NCBI GenBank assembly: GCA_027486335.1
Contig: JAIXPK010000472.1
Coordinates: 1 to 42,112 of the forward strand
Length of the DNA stretch: 42,112 bases
From: Verrucomicrobiaceae bacterium
GTDB taxonomy: Bacteria; Verrucomicrobiota; Verrucomicrobiia; Verrucomicrobiales; V1-33
Reading direction: 5' to 3'
Shown in pieces: positions 34,541 through 41,381 of this stretch. Position 1 is the first letter of the stretch. Every line of letters begins with the position of its first letter. The notes under the pieces were generated by a model. That model was not told where the DNA came from and ran no database searches. It worked only from the letters and a program-made list of their open reading frames with translations. The position numbers and the translations under genes were made by a program.

Positions 34541-36433
34541 TTACCTTGCGAGGATGCGGAAGAAGTAGGGAGGGGTGTTGGTGGCGGGGATGTCGATGGC
34601 GAGGGAGCCGGATTGTGGGTTGGGGGTGACGGAAAAGCCGGTGAGGGGCGACCATGGGCCGAGGGTGGGGGACTTCTGGAGCTGGAGGTCGAGGGTGAAG
34701 CGATTGGTGGCGGGGTCGCGTTGGATGACGGGGTTTCCGAAGGAGAGTGAGTGGATGTCTGATTCGCGGAAGAGGCCGAGGGTTGGGGCGTTTTCGGTGA
34801 TGAGGCGCTTGAGTGAGGAGTTGTCAGTGAGCGGGTCGAAGCCGAGCGGGACGAGATTGATTTCGGTGGCGTTGGGGATGCCGTCGCCATCGGAGTCGGC
34901 GTCGGGATTGAGGGCGAGGAGGCGGAGGGTGATTTCGAAGGGGTTTTCGTCGCTGTCGTTGCTGGCGATTCTGAGGAGAGCGGTTTTGAGGCCGCTGGTG
35001 ACTGATGAGGTGGTGAGGGTGAGAGTGGTGGAGCCACTGGCGGGGACTGTGGAGGGAGGCTGGGTGGTGATGAGGAAGTCGGATGGGTTGGTGCCTGCGA
35101 GGGAGACGGAGAGGCCTGTGAGGGCATCGCGGCCGGTGCTGCGGATGGTGATGGTGTGTGTTAGGGTTGCGCTGGTGAGAGTGGTTCCGAAGTCGATCAG
35201 TCCGGAGCCTGAGAGGAGGGGGATTCCGAGGAGATCGACCTCGATTTCACTGCCGTCGGAGACGGCCATGCTGGACTCGCCGCCGGCGTAGATGCTGGTG
35301 ACGAAGCGGCCTAGCAGAGCGCCATCCGTGCGGGCTGGAGCTGGGGAGGTTCTCATGGTGGTGGTACCGTCGCCAATGGTTCCGTAGGTGTTGAGGCCCC
35401 ATGCTAAGACGCGGCCTTCGCTGGTGAGGCCGAGGCTGTGGTTTCGTCCGAGGGCGAGGGAGGTGAGGCGTTTTCCGGCGAGGTTTCCGGAGGTGTTGAG
35501 GGGAACGGGAAGGGAGCGCTGGGAAGCGGAGCCATCGCCGAGTTGGCCGTAGCTGTTGTCGCCCCACAAGAATACCGAGCCGGTGGCGGTGATGGCACCG
35601 GAGTGGAAGTATCCGGCGTCGAAGGAGGTGATAGGATCGGAGGTGTTGAGTTGGACGGCGACTGGCGAGGGGCGAAGGGTGGTGGTGCCGTCGCCGAGCT
35701 GATTCCGGGAGTTGTCGCCCCATGCGAAGACCATGCCGTCGGAGGTGAGTGCGAGAGAGAAGTCGCGGCCTGCGGCGATGGCCGTGATGGTTTTGCCGCT
35801 GAGGGTGCCGGAGCGGTCGATGGGCTGGGGGAGTAGACGGCTGGTGCGGGTGCCGTCGCCGAGCTGGCCGAACTCGTTCGAGCCCCATGAGAGGACGTCG
35901 CCATCCGCAGTGAGAGCGAGGGAGTGGGCGGTGCCGGCGTCGACGGCGACCACGGTTTTTCCGGCGAGAGCGCCAGCGACGGAGACGGGAACCGGGGTTG
36001 GAGAATTCAGCTGGGTGCCGTTGCCGAGTTGTCCGAAGTCATTGATTCCCCATGCGAAGAGCCGCCCGTCGGTAGTTAGGGCGAGGGAGTGATTGCTACC
36101 GGCGGCGACGCGAATGACGGGTGATCCGCTGAAGGCGGTGCTGATGACCGGGACGGGGTTGGTGCGGTTAGTCTGAGTGCCGTCGCCGAGCTGGCCGAAG
36201 AAGTTATATCCCCACGCAAGAATAGCGCCGTCACTGCGGAGCCCCGATGCGAAGGAAGAGCCGATGGCGGCTGATCGGACCAGTCTTGCGGATGGGTGAG
36301 CGAGGACTGGGGCGTTGCGCTGGGTTACGGAGCCATCGCCAACCTGACCGAAGTTATTGCGGCCCCATGTGAACAGTTCTGCGTGCGCTGCGGAGGAGCT
36401 GAGCAGGATGGAGAGGATGAGGAGGTGCTTCAT
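34541..36433 (-). CDS. Secreted RCC1-repeat beta-propeller protein
   Basis: A 630-residue protein from the ATG at 36433, chosen because the signal peptide MKHLLILSILLSSSAAHA starts there; the frame continues upstream without sense. Seven RCC1-type repeats (about residues 20-400) each carry a WGxNxxGQLGDGT-like core: FTWGRNNFGQVGDG, LAWGYNFFGQLGDG, FAWGINDFGQLGNG, LSWGSNEFGQLGDG, FAWGDNSRNQLGDG, FLWGDNSYGQLGDG and LAWGLNTYGTIGDG. They should close one seven-bladed propeller. An immunoglobulin-like ASH/choice-of-anchor-type domain follows (LIDFGTTLTSATLTHTITI, about 420-520), then a calcium loop (DADSDGDGIPNATEI) and a terminal module ending YFFRILAR. It is convergent with the operon end (87 bases apart) and uses C-ending codons. 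Its role is probably ligand binding outside the cell. Confidence 0.9.
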   Translation of the reverse strand: MKHLLILSILLSSSAAHAELFTWGRNNFGQVGDGSVTQRNAPVLAHPSARLVRSAAIGSSFASGLRSDGAILAWGYNFFGQLGDGTQTNRTNPVPVISTAFSGSPVIRVAAGSNHSLALTTDGRLFAWGINDFGQLGNGTQLNSPTPVPVSVAGALAGKTVVAVDAGTAHSLALTADGDVLSWGSNEFGQLGDGTRTSRLLPQPIDRSGTLSGKTITAIAAGRDFSLALTSDGMVFAWGDNSRNQLGDGTTTLRPSPVAVQLNTSDPITSFDAGYFHSGAITATGSVFLWGDNSYGQLGDGSASQRSLPVPLNTSGNLAGKRLTSLALGRNHSLGLTSEGRVLAWGLNTYGTIGDGTTTMRTSPAPARTDGALLGRFVTSIYAGGESSMAVSDGSEIEVDLLGIPLLSGSGLIDFGTTLTSATLTHTITIRSTGRDALTGLSVSLAGTNPSDFLITTQPPSTVPASGSTTLTLTTSSVTSGLKTALLRIASNDSDENPFEITLRLLALNPDADSDGDGIPNATEINLVPLGFDPLTDNSSLKRLITENAPTLGLFRESDIHSLSFGNPVIQRDPATNRFTLDLQLQKSPTLGPWSPLTGFSVTPNPQSGSLAIDIPATNTPPYFFRILAR

Positions 36434-36814
36434 GGGGTGAAGTGTGGGAGCGGGAACGGGTGGTTGGAGGAATTTGCCGGGATGTATGGACCTGGCTTTC
36501 GGGATGCAACCTGCAAAGGTGAGGAGGATCGGGCGCTGAGGCGGGGGCCGGGAGAGAAGGCGGGGTCGAGGGCGGATGGGGGTGGCGTTCAGGTTGATGG
36601 GCAGCGGGAGGGGCGGGAAGGGGGAGATGGAGCGCCCTCGTTGCTTGGCGAGGCCGCGGGTATGGGGTCGGGCCAGAAGGCCCAACAAACCGCTGGAAAC
36701 TTGAGCGCCGGAAGCATAGGGATGGGGGCGGAAGCGAGTGGACGACCTGTAAGTTTTCCTGCAGCTTCCCCGGCGGCGAGTGCTTCAATGTTCGTAAGTC
36801 GCTGAAAATCAATT
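36434..36814. other. Intergenic space between the RCC1 gene and the tRNA gene, no gene seen
   Basis: About 380 bases without a supported gene. It must contain the promoter of the - strand RCC1 gene and of the + strand tRNA gene, but I see no convincing -10/-35 pair. Open frames here are low-complexity readings of G-rich sequence. No repeat module of the kind found downstream is visible. Confidence 0.5.
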
Positions 36815-36886
36815 GGCTCCATAGTTCAACGGATAGAACGGGGGTTTCCTAAACTTCAAATCTGGGTTCGATTCCCGGTGGAGCCA
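36815..36886 (+). tRNA. tRNA-Arg (anticodon CCT)
   Basis: A 72-base cloverleaf can be folded by hand. The acceptor stem GGCTCCA pairs with TGGAGCC (discriminator A at 36886, no encoded CCA). The D arm is GTTC/GAAC, and the anticodon stem GGGGT/ACTTC has two G-U pairs. The loop TTCCTAA puts CCT at 36848-36850. The T arm CTGGG/CCCGG encloses TTCGATT. The anticodon CCU reads AGG, a codon that is fairly common in the G-rich + strand genes of this window. No integrase or duplicated 3' end is visible nearby. Confidence 0.93.
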
Positions 36887-37169
36887 CTCAAGCCCTTAGT
36901 TGGGCGGGATGGGTGGAGGGACGTGAGGAGTGAGATTGGCTTGATGGGAGGGGGCGTGTTCGGAGGGGCCGTGAACCACGGATTTCACGGATGAACACGG
37001 ATGGGCGGGCGGGGAGAGGGGAATGGAAGTGAGAAGTGGGATTGGCTTGTTGGGAGGGGGAGAGTGCGATTGCGCTGGGAGCGGGATTGTGGTGGAGTGG
37101 GGATGCCATTGATGCGGCGGGGAATGTCGCGATGGTCGGTAGCAGGTTTTTCAAATTCATCATCACGCT
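36887..37169. repeat. Dispersed repeat fragments downstream of the tRNA gene
   Basis: This space holds degenerate copies of modules found again at 37731-38010 and 39478-39880. A 31-base unit at 36973-37003 (starts GAACCACGGATTTCACGG) corresponds to 39609-39639. GTGAGAAGTG-like heptamer runs occur near 36921 and 37026, a GGATTGGC/GAGATTGGC block occurs twice (about 36931 and 37040), and GGGCGTGTTCGGAGGGG lies at 36953. Read on the - strand, the 31-base unit gives the peptide FIREIRGSRP. No gene is supported here. Confidence 0.7.
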
Positions 37170-37730
37170 ATGGGAACGAGTTCATCCTGGTTGGTCTGCG
37201 ATGCCGAGCATCTCGATGATGTGAAGGAGTTGCTGGGGGTGACAGACAAGCCGGAGGGTCGGGAGCCGGACTTTAGTGCGTTTGTTTCTTCGCGGGGGCA
37301 GCTCCTTGTTTTCGAGTGTCGGGGGGCGAGGGAATGGAGATTCGATGGGGAGGAGGAGCGCCGGCGTCTGTCGGTTGGGCGCGAGGTGATTTTCTGCACG
37401 CTGATGACGGGGGTGATGTCGTCGGAGATTGCGCAATGGAGGGACGGTGTGGAGGTCTGGAGGGTGAGTTGCTTGCTGGAGTCTGGGGATGGGCTGGAGG
37501 TGCGGGGGGAGGTGCCGGAGTGTCTGGAGCGAGTGAAGCGGGAGGTGGGCGAGGATGAGGATGGGGAGCCGGATGAGTTTTCGGTGCCGATGGCGCTGGC
37601 ACGGGAGTTGACGGGGTTTGACGGTGAGGGTGATGGTGCCGAGGAATGGGGCAAACCCATGGAGTGGGTCGGGCCGGAGAGGGTGGTGAAGCGGGGGTGG
37701 TTCGCGCGGTGGTTTGGGGGGAAGAGGTAG
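37170..37730 (+). CDS. Acidic cytoplasmic protein of unknown function
   Basis: A 186-residue protein starting at ATG 37170 (MGTSSSWLVCDAEHLDDVKE). I recognise no family. It has no signal peptide or membrane helix. It is acidic in the middle (REVGEDEDGEPDEFSVPMAL) and has a basic aromatic C-terminus (KRGWFARWFGGKR) that could bind membrane or nucleic acid. Frame use supports coding: amino-acid composition is balanced and the opposite frames are low-complexity. It stands alone, bounded on both sides by repeat-rich spaces, and its TAG is followed within a few bases by the GAAGTGAG repeats. It could be an accessory or immunity-like protein, but nothing shows this. Confidence 0.65.
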   Translation: MGTSSSWLVCDAEHLDDVKELLGVTDKPEGREPDFSAFVSSRGQLLVFECRGAREWRFDGEEERRRLSVGREVIFCTLMTGVMSSEIAQWRDGVEVWRVSCLLESGDGLEVRGEVPECLERVKREVGEDEDGEPDEFSVPMALARELTGFDGEGDGAEEWGKPMEWVGPERVVKRGWFARWFGGKR

Positions 37731-38035
37731 GAAGTGAGAAGTGGGAAGTGAGAGGTTAGAAGGGCGTGTTGGGAGGGGGCTGGTTCGGAGAGGGGCGTGT
37801 TGGGAGGGCGGGTAGGCGCACTCCGTGCGCCAGATAGAGCTGTGATTGCTCACAGCAGTACAGAGCCTGCGGCGCTCTTGTTCGGAGGGTGGGCGTGTTG
37901 GGATGGGGGGAGGGCTTGAACGGTGCCGGGCCAGCAGGCTGGCTCCGGGAAAGCGGCAGCAGGCTTCCGCAGTCCAAGGCCTTCGGCGGGGCTGGTTTGG
38001 GAGAGGGCGGGTGGTATTGATCAGGAGGTTGAGGG
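37731..38035. repeat. Composite intergenic repeat, copy 1
   Basis: Ordered parts: AAGTGAG-type heptamers at 37733-37755; GGGCGTGTTGGGAGGG copies near 37762 and 37793; a four-tract G run GGGCGTGTTGGGAGGGCGGG ending at 37812; a hairpin GGCGCAC-TCC-GTGCGCC at 37815-37831; a hairpin GCTGTGA-TTGC-TCACAGC at 37839-37856; the block AGAGCCTGCGGC ending near 37873; another GGGCGTGTTGGGA near 37891; and a 94-base block at 37914-38007 that contains GCCAGCAGGCTGGC. The same order recurs at 39478-39806. It lies between the unknown acidic protein gene and the 3' end of qorB. No transposase or open gene is present, so it resembles a REP/BIME-like or non-autonomous element. Confidence 0.85.
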
Positions 38036-38902
38036 TTAAGGCAGTTGAGTGAGGGTTGTTTTTATGGAATCTGTGAATGGGGTGGTGGGGCGACCGATGA
38101 GGTGGCTGAGCTGGCGATTGTTGTCGAAGAGGGCGCCTTGCGATGCGCCGACGTCCCAGCTGGCCAGGCCGGCGGCGAGGGGTTCGGGCAGGCCGGCGGA
38201 GAGGAGGATGGCGCGGTAGTCTGCTTCGGGCAGGTTGTGATAGGAGATGGGTTTGCCTGACTGGCGGGAGATCTCGGCGGCGAACTGGGTCAGGGTGAAG
38301 TCGTCGTCGCCGGCGAGTTCGTGGGTGGTTCCGGTGAGAGGTTCCTGGCGAGCGAGGACGAGAGCGGCGGCTTCGGCGTAATCGGTGCGTGCTGCGGAGG
38401 CGATGTGGCCGTCGCCTGCGCTGCCGACGAGGGCTCCGTGGGCGAGGGCGGCGGGAATGGAGGCTGTGTAGTTTTCGGTGTACCAACCGTTGCGGAGGAT
38501 GGTGAAGGCGAGGCCAGATGCGGCGATGAGGGCTTCGGTGGCGAGGTGTTCTTCGGCGAGGTTGAGGGGAGAGGAATCCGCATGGAGGAGACTGGTGTAG
38601 ATGATTTCCGGGGTGCCTGCATGAGTGGCGGCGGAGATGATGTGGGCGTGCTGGGCGGTGCGTTGCCCGAGTTCGCTGGAGGAGATGAGGAGGAGACGGC
38701 GCACGTCCTTGAGGGCGGCGGTGAGGGCGTTGCCGTCATCGTAGGAGGCCTGCCGAACGGTGATGCCTGTGGCGGCGAGGTCGTGGGCTTTGGCTGGGTT
38801 GCGGACGATGGCGACGATGGACGAGGGATCGACCTGCATGCGAAGCAGGTGTTCGATGACGAGGCGGCCGAGTTGGCCGGTGGCTCCGGTGAGTGCGATC
38901 AT
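38036..38902 (-). CDS. qorB: NAD(P)H:quinone oxidoreductase 2 (QorB/YtfG-like), SDR family
   Basis: A 288-residue Rossmann-fold protein from the ATG at 38902. MIALTGATGQLGRLVIEHLL carries the GxxGxxG nucleotide-binding motif, and IVAIVRNPAKAHDLAATGIT follows as in E. coli QorB (YtfG, 286 residues). RRLLLISSSELGQRTAQH, YTSLLHADSSPL, LRNGWYTENY, HELAGDDDFTLTQ and the end DVGASQGALFDN...LIGRPTT also match as I remember that protein. The enzyme reduces quinones with NADPH, and relatives detoxify electrophiles. It is transcribed divergently from an HxlR-family regulator gene, the arrangement known for qorB/ytfH and for qor2/qorR in other bacteria. It is flanked by two copies of a composite repeat. 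Coding strand use is C-rich. Confidence 0.93.
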   Translation of the reverse strand: MIALTGATGQLGRLVIEHLLRMQVDPSSIVAIVRNPAKAHDLAATGITVRQASYDDGNALTAALKDVRRLLLISSSELGQRTAQHAHIISAATHAGTPEIIYTSLLHADSSPLNLAEEHLATEALIAASGLAFTILRNGWYTENYTASIPAALAHGALVGSAGDGHIASAARTDYAEAAALVLARQEPLTGTTHELAGDDDFTLTQFAAEISRQSGKPISYHNLPEADYRAILLSAGLPEPLAAGLASWDVGASQGALFDNNRQLSHLIGRPTTPFTDSIKTTLTQLP

Positions 38903-39005
38903 GGTGGTGGGGTGGTTTGAGATGGGTGATGGGATTCAGGGGTGGGCGACCCTGTTGCTGGAGGGTTGCCAATGCTGGAAAGGTCGGTACTGATTCCAAC
39001 CTTGG

Positions 39006-39024
39006 TTACGATTGTATACCGTAA
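39006..39024. promoter_or_regulatory. Inverted repeat in the qorB/regulator divergent region
   Basis: TTACG at 39006-39010 and CGTAA at 39020-39024 form an imperfect inverted repeat with a nine-base AT-rich centre (ATTGTATAC). On the - strand the centre reads TACAAT-like, which could be part of a -10 box for qorB. Its position in the space between the divergent start codons makes it a candidate operator for the HxlR-type regulator. Confidence 0.4.
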
Positions 39025-39060
39025 TGAAAATCCCACAAGAGGGGGTGTTTTTGTTACTGA

Positions 39061-39076
39061 GTTACTTTGAAGTAAC
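39061..39076. promoter_or_regulatory. Palindrome before the HxlR-type regulator start, candidate operator
   Basis: GTTACTTTGAAGTAAC has two perfect 7-base arms (GTTACTT and AAGTAAC) around a TG centre. It ends 10 bases before the ATG at 39087, where binding would block transcription or translation of the regulator gene. HxlR-family regulators usually bind such short dyads and repress themselves and the divergent gene. Binding by this particular protein is inference. Confidence 0.5.
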
Positions 39077-39086
39077 CGATGCTGCC

Positions 39087-39485
39087 ATGAATCTACCTTT
39101 TCTTCCCGTCGAGCGAGGCACGGACCACGCGAAGCTGTGTCCGGTGCGCGATGTGCTGGACTGCATTGGGGATCGCTGGAGTCTGCTGATTCTGCTGACG
39201 CTGGCGCAGGCGGGGGTGTTGCGGTTCACGGCATTGAAGCGCGCGATCGGGGATATTTCGCAGCGGATGCTAGCGCAGACGCTGCGGGCGCTTGAGCGGG
39301 ATGGTTATGTGACGCGGACGATTCATCCAACGATTCCTCCGCAGGTGGAGTATCGGCTAACGACTCTGGGGGAATCGCTGCTGGCAAGGATCGAGCCGCT
39401 GGTGGAATGGGCTGAGCGGAATCATGAGGTGATCCGAGGGGCGCGGGAGGAGTATCGATTGCGGGGGGCGGTTTCCGGGAAGTGA
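39087..39485 (+). CDS. HxlR-family winged-helix transcriptional regulator
   Basis: A 132-residue protein from the ATG at 39087; the frame extends upstream but that part covers the palindromic operator candidate. HxlR (DUF24) features are clear: [20 protein letters not shown], then [20 protein letters not shown] as the recognition region and [16 protein letters not shown] with [11 protein letters not shown] as the wing and C-terminal helix. Cys18 in KLCPVRDVL matches the conserved N-terminal cysteine of redox-responsive relatives (YodB, HypR, QorR). With qorB divergent, it probably represses qorB and itself until oxidants or quinones modify Cys18. The stop codon falls inside a run of GTGAGAA heptamers that begins the second composite repeat. 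The second cysteine (Cys26) may also be relevant. Confidence 0.9.
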   Translation: MNLPFLPVERGTDHAKLCPVRDVLDCIGDRWSLLILLTLAQAGVLRFTALKRAIGDISQRMLAQTLRALERDGYVTRTIHPTIPPQVEYRLTTLGESLLARIEPLVEWAERNHEVIRGAREEYRLRGAVSGK

Positions 39486-39806
39486 GAAGTGAGAAGTGAG
39501 AAGGGCGTGTTGGGAGGGCGGGTAGGCGCACTCCGTGCGCAGAGAGAGCTGTGATTCTCACAGCAGTCCAGAGCCTGCGGCTGGCGGGTACGGAGAGGGG
39601 CTGGGGGGGAACCACGAATCTCGCGAATGGACACGAATGATCTGGTGAGGAGGGGCGTGTTGGGAGGGCGCGAGTACGGAGCCTCGCGATCCCAGTGCTT
39701 GTTGGGAGGGATGCTTGAACGGTGCCGGGCCAGCAGGCTGGCTCCGGGAAAGCGGCAGCAGGCTTCCGCAGTCCAAGGCCTTCGGCGGGGCTGGTTTGGG
39801 AGAGGG
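39478..39806. repeat. Composite intergenic repeat, copy 2
   Basis: The same ordered parts as the copy on the other side of qorB: heptamer run (GTGAGAA) at about 39478-39502, G-tract module at 39503-39522, hairpin GGCGCAC-TCC-GTGCGC at 39525-39540, hairpin GCTGTGA-TTC-TCACAGC at 39548-39564, and AGAGCCTGCGGC to 39581. A 31-base unit follows at 39609-39639, then another GGGCGTGTTGGGAGGG near 39654, a CGCGAG/CTCGCG dyad at 39669-39688 and the 94-base block at 39713-39806. By eye the 94-base block is identical to 37914-38007. No gene is supported in 39486-39979. Confidence 0.85.
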
Positions 39807-39810
39807 TGGT

Positions 39811-39870
39811 GAGGCGCACTCTGTGCGCGGAGGGAGCTGGGATTGCTCACAGCAGGCCAGAGCCTGCGGC
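39811..39870. repeat. Third, partial copy of the two-hairpin module
   Basis: GAGGCGCACTCTGTGCGC followed by GAGCTGGGATTGCTCACAGC and CAGAGCCTGCGGC repeats the hairpin part of the composite repeats directly after the 94-base block of copy 2. The second hairpin is weakened because one arm reads GCTGGGA instead of GCTGTGA, while the first stem has a single loop change. This suggests an older or decaying copy. The remaining 110 bases to the next gene hold its presumed promoter, which I cannot pick out. Confidence 0.7.
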
Positions 39871-39979
39871 TAGCTTGTTCGGAGGGGATGGAGGTTAGGA
39901 GGCGGTGGGGCGGTGGATTCTGTTGCGGGGTGGTGATTTCTGGAGACGGTTTGTGGCGTAACGTACTGCGAATGGTCCC

Positions 39980-40264
39980 ATGCTGACGCCACTTTTACTT
40001 GCTGCGCTGATCAAGCTGAATCTGTCGATTGAGAAGCCGATGGTGCCGACGGTGATTTTCACTGTTGGGGCGGCGGTATTGGGGTTGTTGAAGTCTCAGT
40101 CACTGCTGGCGGTGGCGCTTGGTGCGCCGATCAATTTCGGGCTGAGCTTTCTGTTCTTCTGGCTCCTGAAGAGGACTGAGGGCGAGGGGACGTGGTGGGT
40201 GGTGGTGATTGGGGGAGTGCTGCTGTTCATGGGGCTTGGGTTTGGGGTCAGGCTGATGCGATGA
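39980..40264 (+). CDS. Small integral membrane protein of unknown function
   Basis: A 94-residue protein starting at ATG 39980 with three hydrophobic segments (about residues 2-14 with 22-38, 43-63, and 73-92). It has a basic loop LLKRTEGEG between the second and third, and the end GVRLMR is basic, as expected for cytoplasmic ends. I recognise no family. Frame and composition (few charged residues, natural membrane helices, ATG start) support a real gene, but its short length leaves some doubt. The MarC-family gene begins 208 bases later in the same direction. Confidence 0.6.
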   Translation: MLTPLLLAALIKLNLSIEKPMVPTVIFTVGAAVLGLLKSQSLLAVALGAPINFGLSFLFFWLLKRTEGEGTWWVVVIGGVLLFMGLGFGVRLMR

Positions 40265-40472
40265 GGTGGCGTGCGGGGTTTTGAGGGGGGGCTTTTGGGG
40301 TGGGGAGGGCGGCAGGGTGGCGCTTTTGCTCTGGCAAGGAGTGTTGGACACGGTGGGCGGGTGGGTGCATGGTTGCAGGGATGATGGAGAGGACTATTGC
40401 TGTTTGCGATTGGGGTGCTGTGTTGGGAGGGCAGGCGGCGGGAGGCCGCTTCTGATTTGGAGTTGAAAGGAA

Positions 40473-41057
40473 GTGCCTGTGATATCGATCGCCTTATTGC
40501 TGTTTCTGATCATGGATCCCTTTGGGAATCTGGTGGTTCTGAATGCGTTGTTGTCGAAGGTGCCACCGGCGAAGAGGCGGCTGATCATTCTGCGCGAGGC
40601 GGCGATTGCGACGGTGATTCTGCTGCTGGCGGCGGCATTTGGCGGGAGGGTGCTGGTGCTGCTAGGGTTGCAGGAGCATTCGCTGCGATTGGCTGGGGGG
40701 ATTGTGCTGTTTCTGATTGCGCTGGGGATGCTGTTTCCGTCGCGGCGGATGATGGAGGAGCCTGTGGAGGAAGCGCCGCTGATTGTGCCGATTGCGATGC
40801 CGCTGATTGCGGGGCCGAGTGCGATTTCGATGGTGATTCTGTTCGCGGAGAAGCACACGGTGGGGATGGTGTGTTCGGCTGTGCTGGTGGCGGCGGCTGG
40901 ATCGACACTGTTGCTGGCGGCTTCGTCGACGATTTTTGCGTTTCTCGGGCGGAGGGGGGCGACGGCACTGGAGCGGCTGATGGGCATGCTGCTGATCATG
41001 CTATCGGTGCAGATGATTCTTGATGGGATTAATGCGTACCTTAAGTCGAGGGGGTGA
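40473..41057 (+). CDS. MarC family integral membrane protein (YhgN-like, UPF0056)
   Basis: A 194-residue protein with six predicted membrane helices. [20 protein letters not shown] and [20 protein letters not shown] are hallmark segments of the MarC/YhgN family, and [20 protein letters not shown] is the second conserved block. Length matches the family (about 195-220). The start is GTG at 40473 or, better spaced from the AAAGGA sequence at about 40466-40471, GTG at 40479. The biochemical role of the family is unresolved; early claims of a link with antibiotic resistance were not upheld, to my knowledge. It ends 20 bases before a minisatellite array. Confidence 0.9.
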   Translation: MPVISIALLLFLIMDPFGNLVVLNALLSKVPPAKRRLIILREAAIATVILLLAAAFGGRVLVLLGLQEHSLRLAGGIVLFLIALGMLFPSRRMMEEPVEEAPLIVPIAMPLIAGPSAISMVILFAEKHTVGMVCSAVLVAAAGSTLLLAASSTIFAFLGRRGATALERLMGMLLIMLSVQMILDGINAYLKSRG

Positions 41058-41063
41058 GGTGGG

Positions 41064-41330
41064 GCAGGGGAATGGATGACAGGGGAATGCTGGTGGGGAG
41101 AGGGAGGGGCAGGGGAATGGATGGCAGGGGAATGCTGGTGGGGTGAGGGAGAGGCAGGGGAATGGATGGCAGGGGAATGCTTGTGGGGAGAGGGTGGGGC
41201 AGGGGAATGCTTGTGGGGAGAGGGTGGGGCAGGGGAATGGATGGCAGGGGAATGCCGGTGAGGCGAGGGAGAGGCAGGGGAATGGATGGCAGGGGAATGC
41301 CGGTGAGGAGAGGGAGAGGCAGGGGAATGC
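41064..41330. repeat. 45-bp minisatellite (VNTR) with G-quadruplex motifs
   Basis: Units begin with GCAGGGGAATG at 41064, 41109, 41154, 41199, 41229, 41274 and 41319. Spacings are 45 bases except one 30-base unit (41199-41228) that lacks the ATGGATGGCAGGGGA part. Within each full unit the GCAGGGGAATG or ACAGGGGAATG core occurs twice, so the 45-mer arose from a smaller repeat. Four G tracts at 41095-41115 fit a G-quadruplex pattern. The array fills the 324-base gap between the MarC gene and the next gene. All three + frames are largely open because units lack stops, so openness is no evidence of coding. Confidence 0.93.
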
Positions 41331-41381
41331 GGTTCACATTGCGGTGGCGTCGGTCCATCTGATGGATTACGTCTTAAAGAG

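Noticed and set aside
36887-36910. Terminator after the tRNA gene (GCCCTTAGTTGGGC)
   Set aside because: Only a four- to five-base stem with a six-base loop and no T run; too weak to call.
37756-37977. Small - strand frames reading MDCGSLLPLSRSQPAG, again at 39558-39776
   Set aside because: They are translations of the identical 94-base repeat block; there is no start context and the protein is only the repeat.
37731-39870. Insertion sequence or integrated element beside the tRNA-Arg gene
   Set aside because: No transposase or integrase, no terminal inverted repeats bounding a region and no duplicated tRNA 3' end were found; a non-autonomous repeat family fits better.
36887-39880. CRISPR array
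   Set aside because: The repeats are of different kinds and irregular spacing, with no constant spacer length and no cas genes.
40265-40472. A gene in the space before the MarC gene
   Set aside because: The open frames are low-complexity readings of G-rich sequence; only a fragment of the GTGTTGGGAGGGC repeat module is recognisable near 40420.
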